This document shows, piece by piece, positions 49,934-50,341 of a stretch of DNA of 50,341 nucleotides. The translations under genes were made by a program, and so were the position numbers. A model generated the notes under the pieces. It had not been told where the DNA came from. It saw nothing but the letters and a program-made list of their open reading frames with translations, and did no database searches. Positions within the stretch are counted from its first letter, which is position 1. The number at the start of each line of letters is the position of its first letter. The stretch is from a virus, in IMG/VR virus record IMGVR_UViG_3300044632_001560, positions 1-50,341 of that record, one strand, 5' to 3'.

Positions 49934-50341
49934 TTACGAAAAATTGACAGTTTGGAAATTCTTAACTTGAACTGTAATATCTCTATTTGGGAACCTTACT
50001 TGATATATTTGACTCGGTTCCGCAAATAACGTGTCATCAACCAATGATATTTGTTTCGTATTAGAATTTGAATAACTCATTGAGGTTTGATTTGATGAAT
50101 ACTCTCCTCCAACTTTGTTAAATACCACAACATCAGTGATACTTATCACACCATTTAAACTTTGAATTTGTCTTTTTATCTCAGAAATATAAATGTTTTC
50201 TCCCATCTCAATGTTAGCAGGACTCATATAAGTTGATACAATATTAACTATTGAAGAGATGACATTCCCTTGGTTTTGACTTGAGTCTAATACAACACTA
50301 ATTTGAAACGCCAAGTCAACAACTTGTGCAGATTCAATTGA
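49934..50341 (-). CDS. Baseplate J/gp6-like protein, C-terminal part (cut by window end)
   Basis: The frame is open to the right edge of the window: the codons preceding the apparent TTG start at 50312-50314 continue without a stop, reading SIESAQVVD before the leucine, so only the C-terminal ~136 residues are seen. The pattern 'FQISVVLDSSQNQGNVISSI ... YMSPANIEMGENIYISEIKR ... LNGVISITDVVV' matches the C-terminal domain of baseplate J/T4 gp6-type proteins (an I..v..Y.....G..i..s.i...i....GV..v). This fits the order J, then wedge genes, then fibres. The rest of the gene lies outside the window. Confidence 0.65.
   Translation of the reverse strand, partial: SIESAQVVDLAFQISVVLDSSQNQGNVISSIVNIVSTYMSPANIEMGENIYISEIKRQIQSLNGVISITDVVVFNKVGGEYSSNQTSMSYSNSNTKQISLVDDTLFAEPSQIYQVRFPNRDITVQVKNFQTVNFS

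Noticed and set aside
1-50341. tRNA genes, integrase, transposase, reverse transcriptase or diversity-generating cassette
   Set aside because: No cloverleaf-like segment or characteristic protein motif was seen; nearly every base is covered by protein-coding genes.

Overview
The window looks like part of a large, AT-rich, tailed-phage genome (T4-like/myovirus style), most likely infecting a member of the Bacteroidota (Flavobacteriia-like). The phage assignment rests on a gp46/gp47 (SbcC/SbcD-like) recombination nuclease pair, a DnaG-type primase, a RecB-like nuclease and a RuvC-like protein packed with many small genes. It also rests on a long run of baseplate and fibre genes ending in an S74 endosialidase-type chaperone fibre. 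The host inference rests on SprB-type repeats (known from gliding-motility adhesins of flavobacteria), a Bacteroidota-type Hc1 histone-like protein, a host-like primary sigma factor, the scarcity of clear Shine-Dalgarno sequences, and two sites matching the Bacteroidota promoter pattern TTTG-N19/20-TAnnTTTG. I see no tRNA, integrase, transposase, CRISPR array or reverse transcriptase.

Layout. (1) Positions 14-5703, minus strand: an Hc1-like histone, hypothetical proteins with probable virion-protein motifs, an amidase-fold protein that lacks obvious zinc ligands, and two small membrane proteins. (2) Positions 5753-13555, minus strand: sigma factor, gp46-like ATPase, small membrane and zinc-ribbon proteins, gp47-like nuclease, a RecB-like PD-(D/E)XK nuclease and a primase. 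This block includes a 27-residue membrane miniprotein. (3) Positions 13633-18224: the only plus-strand genes, a 74-residue module and a 1455-residue proline/threonine-linked modular protein. They are bounded by a divergent intergenic region on one side and a strong terminator on the other. (4) Positions 18299-50341, minus strand, read from right to left: the C-terminus of a probable baseplate J/gp6-like protein, six large baseplate-type proteins, a seven-repeat SprB protein, a PT-linked fibre, a giant 1974-residue S74 fibre, a glycosyltransferase/SET methyltransferase/sulfotransferase cassette, two more PT-linked proteins (one with leucine-rich repeats), a 727-residue fibre/baseplate protein and a RuvC-like protein, ending at the terminator at 18258-18279.

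How it works together (inference). The replication/recombination block and the sigma factor would serve DNA metabolism and gene-expression switching, and the long right-hand operon would build the baseplate and an unusually rich set of host-contact fibres. These fibres reuse a few modules: an 'NITG..PY..CD' domain, a 'CC..G' domain, SprB repeats, and TPTPTKT linkers. The three modification enzymes sit among the fibre genes and could decorate them. The SET protein could instead act on the phage's own Hc1-like histone. No intergenic gap exceeds about 80 bases, so no long non-coding stretch remains unexplained.
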